Source: Bacteroidales bacterium (GTDB taxonomy: Bacteria; Bacteroidota; Bacteroidia; Bacteroidales; UBA932). From it: a stretch of DNA of 7,873 bases. Positions 5,604 to 7,873 of this stretch are shown here, one piece after another. Within the stretch, counting starts at the first letter, position 1; each line of letters starts with the position of its first letter. Made by a program: the position numbers and the translations under genes. Under the pieces are notes generated by a model. The model was not told where the DNA came from. It made no database searches and saw only the letters and a list, made by a program, of their open reading frames with translations. The stretch lies in the NCBI GenBank assembly GCA_016283985.1, contig JAEENZ010000101.1:1-7873 (forward strand), given 5' to 3'.

Positions 5604-5715
5604 TGGGGAAGGTGGAATTATAAGTGGCAGACCTTCCCCATGGAAATGCCCTCCCAGACCCATGTAATGCAATATTGATGGGGAAGGTCCCGGCCCTAAA
5701 AAGCCACCTTCCCCA
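5604..5715 (-). repeat. REPIN-like paired palindrome, copy B (112 bp), inverted relative to copy A
   Basis: The same architecture as copy A in reverse orientation: 12-bp terminal inverted repeats (5604-5615 and 5704-5715), hairpin units of 35 nt at 5605-5639 and 5680-5714, inner arms at 5630-5639 and 5680-5689, and CAATATTG at 5670-5677. Compared with copy A base by base, no gap is needed: 82 of 86 positions match outside the central spacer (5640-5665), and 9 of 26 inside it. The stems are identical in both copies. No direct target duplication is apparent at the edges, as expected for HUH-type movement. It lies between the convergent RAYT and aroC genes, so it may also stop transcription from both sides. 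The following 50 bases to the aroC stop hold nothing recognisable. Confidence 0.88.
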
Positions 5716-5765
5716 AAATGCCTGTCAGTCACTTCCTCAGGATGCAGTAAAGGAATAATCAGGAA

Positions 5766-6764
5766 TTACAGCAAATCCGCCAGCACTATGGCGGCCATGG
5801 CTTCGACTATGACCGGGGTGCGCTGCGCGAAGCAGACGTCGTGGCGGCCGCGAATCTGAAGAGTCGCCTCTTTCTTGTGCTCGAAATCCCATGTCTTCTG
5901 GGGTTTGGCTATGCTGGAAGTAGGTTTGAATGCCACGCGGAACACAATGGGTGCGCCATTGGTCAGGCCGCCGTTCACTCCGCCGGCGCCGTTCTTCACT
6001 GGGCCGTCAGGGCCAAACGGGTCATTGTGCTCGGAACCCTTCATCCGCGCAGCCGCAAAGCCGTCGCCGAATTCTATGCCGCGCACGCCGGGAATGGCGA
6101 AGATGGCATGTGAGATGCAGCTCTCCACCGAATCCCAGAAAGGATCGCCCACGCCCACGCCGAGGCCGGTCACAGTGCATTCCACGATGCCGCCTAGGGA
6201 ATCGCCTTCAGCCGCCACGGCCTTCAGCATACCCTCCCACTTGGAGGAATCGGTCTCGCCGCCTAGCTCCACCAGCTGTGCCGATATGCCCACATCCAGT
6301 TTCTGCGGAGCCTCCTCCGTGCCGTATTCCGCGGTCAGCACCTTCTTGGCCACCACGCCCGCAGCCACTATGGGCAGGGTCAGGCGTCCGGAGAAATGCC
6401 CTCCGCCGCGGGGATCGTTCGCGAAATTGTACTTGATGTTCGCCACGAAATCCGCATGCCCGGGCCGGGGGATGGACGCGAACTGCTCGTAGTCCTGGCT
6501 CTGCACGTTGGAATTCCAGAATACTATGGTGATGGGCGCGCCGGTGGTGTATCCGTCCAGCACGCCGCTCAGGATCTTGGGTTTGTCGGCCTCACGCCTG
6601 GGGGTCGTTCCTACTGCACCTGGTGCACGCCTGGCGATATCCGCCTCGAAATCCGCCTCGCTCAGAGGAATGTTCTCCGGCACCCCGTCCAGCACCACGC
6701 CGATAGCCGGCCCGTGGGACTCCCCGAAGATGGAAACTTTGAAATACTGACCGAATGTGTTCAT
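5766..6764 (-). CDS. aroC: Chorismate synthase
   Basis: The 332-residue enzyme converts 5-enolpyruvylshikimate-3-phosphate to chorismate in the cytoplasm, using reduced FMN, and so uses the product of the EPSP synthase encoded at the left of the window. Signature blocks are all present: FGESHG with His17, IPRPGHAD with His103, DPRGGGHFSGR (117-127), GGVNGGLTNGAP, and the C-terminal RHDVCFAQR followed by VEAMAAIVLAD. It is somewhat shorter than many bacterial AroC proteins (about 350-390), but both ends align with the family, so it looks complete. The Met at 6764 is the family's usual N-terminus (MNTFGQYFKVSIFGESHG) and stands 6 nt after a TATCTTTG box. It diverges from sufB and converges on the RAYT gene, with REPIN-like copy B between them. 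Confidence 0.96.
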   Translation of the reverse strand: MNTFGQYFKVSIFGESHGPAIGVVLDGVPENIPLSEADFEADIARRAPGAVGTTPRREADKPKILSGVLDGYTTGAPITIVFWNSNVQSQDYEQFASIPRPGHADFVANIKYNFANDPRGGGHFSGRLTLPIVAAGVVAKKVLTAEYGTEEAPQKLDVGISAQLVELGGETDSSKWEGMLKAVAAEGDSLGGIVECTVTGLGVGVGDPFWDSVESCISHAIFAIPGVRGIEFGDGFAAARMKGSEHNDPFGPDGPVKNGAGGVNGGLTNGAPIVFRVAFKPTSSIAKPQKTWDFEHKKEATLQIRGRHDVCFAQRTPVIVEAMAAIVLADLL

Positions 6765-6770
6765 ACCTCA

Positions 6771-6778
6771 CAAAGATA
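6771..6778 (-). promoter_or_regulatory. Putative -7 box of aroC (TATCTTTG)
   Basis: On the minus strand TATCTTTG matches TAnnTTTG exactly, 6 nt before the aroC ATG. With the start point expected a few bases after the box, the transcript would have almost no leader. A TTTG-type -33 element is not visible at the expected spacing, where the mirrored sufB promoter lies instead. Confidence 0.6.
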
Positions 6779-6790
6779 ATATTTAATTGC

Positions 6791-6798
6791 TATCTTTG
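6791..6798 (+). promoter_or_regulatory. Putative -7 box of sufB (TATCTTTG)
   Basis: The same octamer as the aroC box, in mirror orientation and also exactly 6 nt before its ATG. The two boxes form an 8-bp perfect inverted repeat around a 12-nt A/T-rich centre. No good -33 element is visible, so one promoter may depend on occupancy of the other or on an activator. Confidence 0.6.
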
Positions 6799-6804
6799 CA
6801 TCCT

Positions 6805-7873
6805 ATGGCAGAAGAAAAGGATATCCTCGCATCGGCCGTGGAGAAGGAATACAGCGAGGGTTTTGTTACAGATATAGAACAGGAGTTCATCCCCAAAGGC
6901 CTGAACGAGGACATTATCAAAATGATCTCGGCCAAGAAGGATGAGCCCGAGTGGCTGCTGGAATTCCGCCTGGAGGCCTTCCGGAAGTGGAAAACCATGA
7001 CTCCGCCCAAGTGGGGCCACCTCAGCCGCCTGCCACAAATAGACTTCCAGGACATAATCTACTACGCCGCCCCCAAGAGCGACAAGGACCGCCCGAAAGA
7101 GATAGATCCCGCCCTTCAGGAGACCTTCGACAAACTGGGCATCCCGGTGGGCGAGCGCGAGGTTCTGGCGGGCGTGAAGCCCAAGGATACCGTGGCGGTG
7201 GATGCCGTCTTCGACAGCGTGTCCGTCAGCACCACCTTCCGCAAGACCCTGGCGGAGAAAGGCATCATCTTCTGCAGCTTCAACGAGGCCGTCCACAACC
7301 ATCCGGACCTGGTGCGCAAGTACCTCGCCACTGTAGTTCCCGTGGGCGACAACTTCTACGCCGCCCTCAACTCCGCGGTCTTCTCCGACGGATCCTTCTG
7401 CTACATCCCCAAGGGCGTCAAGTGCCCCATGGACCTAAGCAGTTACTTCCGCATCAACGCCAGCGGCACCGGCCAGTTCGAGCGCACGCTCATAATTGCC
7501 GACGAAGGCGCCAGCGTGAGCTACATGGAGGGTTGCACTGCCCCGATGCGGGACGAGAACCAGCTGCACGCGGCGGTGGTGGAGATCATAGTGGAGAAGG
7601 ATGCGGACGTGCGCTACAGCACGGTGCAGAACTGGTATCCCGGTGATTCCCAGGGCCGCGGCGGCATCCTCAACCTCGTCACCAAGCGCGGACTCTGCCG
7701 CGGAGAAAACTCCCATCTCAGCTGGACCCAGGTGGAAACCGGATCCGCCATCACGTGGAAGTATCCCTCCACCGTCCTGCAGGGGGACAACTCCAGCAGC
7801 GAATTCTACTCAGTGGCCCTCACCAACAACTACCAGCAGGCGGACACCGGCACCAAGATGATCCACATCGGCC
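6805..7873 (+). CDS. sufB: Fe-S cluster assembly scaffold protein SufB, 3' partial
   Basis: SufB is the scaffold subunit of the SufBCD complex, on which Fe-S clusters are built in the cytoplasm with sulfur from SufS/SufE or SufU and energy from the SufC ATPase. The window holds the first 356 codons without interruption; E. coli SufB has 495 residues, so about a quarter is missing. Family features include [16 protein letters not shown] (48-63), [11 protein letters not shown], and YMEGCTAP with Cys244, which aligns with E. coli Cys254, the residue implicated in de novo cluster building. [15 protein letters not shown] and the [26 protein letters not shown] region of the beta-helix core follow. 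The C-terminal cluster and SufD-interface residues lie beyond the edge. The ATG at 6805 gives the family N-terminus and sits 6 nt after a TATCTTTG box. In this phylum sufC, sufD and sufS usually follow, but they are outside the window. Confidence 0.96.
   Translation, partial: MAEEKDILASAVEKEYSEGFVTDIEQEFIPKGLNEDIIKMISAKKDEPEWLLEFRLEAFRKWKTMTPPKWGHLSRLPQIDFQDIIYYAAPKSDKDRPKEIDPALQETFDKLGIPVGEREVLAGVKPKDTVAVDAVFDSVSVSTTFRKTLAEKGIIFCSFNEAVHNHPDLVRKYLATVVPVGDNFYAALNSAVFSDGSFCYIPKGVKCPMDLSSYFRINASGTGQFERTLIIADEGASVSYMEGCTAPMRDENQLHAAVVEIIVEKDADVRYSTVQNWYPGDSQGRGGILNLVTKRGLCRGENSHLSWTQVETGSAITWKYPSTVLQGDNSSSEFYSVALTNNYQQADTGTKMIHIG

Overview
The window most likely comes from a G+C-rich member of the Bacteroidota, probably a Bacteroidales-type anaerobe. 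Four start regions carry the TAnnTTTG box that serves as the -7 element in this phylum, no strong Shine-Dalgarno sequences are visible, and the protein sequences fit. The exact genus cannot be read from the sequence.

Layout from left to right. (1) Positions 1-1973, + strand: the 3' part of a fused shikimate-pathway gene, type I 3-dehydroquinate dehydratase (AroD) followed by EPSP synthase (AroA). Its 5' end lies outside the window. (2) 1981-2109: a 112-bp palindromic element made of two inverted 35-nt hairpin units (REPIN-like copy A), preceded by a stray half arm. (3) 2116-3456, - strand: a glycerol-1-phosphate dehydrogenase of the AraM/EgsA type. (4) 3531-4583, + strand: a secreted, probably beta-propeller protein of unknown function, divergent from the dehydrogenase. 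(5) 4678-5595, + strand: a REP-associated tyrosine transposase (RAYT, HUH/Y1 family) with a long C-terminal extension and much lower G+C than its neighbours. (6) 5604-5715: REPIN-like copy B, also 112 bp and inverted relative to copy A, starting 8 nt after the RAYT stop codon. (7) 5766-6764, - strand: chorismate synthase (aroC). (8) 6805 to the end, + strand: the first 356 codons of sufB, divergent from aroC across a 40-bp gap that holds two mirror-image TATCTTTG boxes.

How the parts relate. AroDA carries out pathway steps 3 and 6 and AroC carries out step 7, so the window holds the late shikimate pathway up to chorismate. The two aro genes converge on a 3.5-kb block (dehydrogenase, secreted protein, RAYT) bounded by the two inverted REPIN-like copies. 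The copies match at 82 of 86 positions outside a 26-nt central spacer and at only 9 of 26 inside it. This pattern of conserved arms with a free spacer points to a mobile or structurally selected DNA element, and the RAYT lying against copy B is the natural candidate for the enzyme that processes it. This transposase-plus-palindrome pair is the most interesting system in the window.
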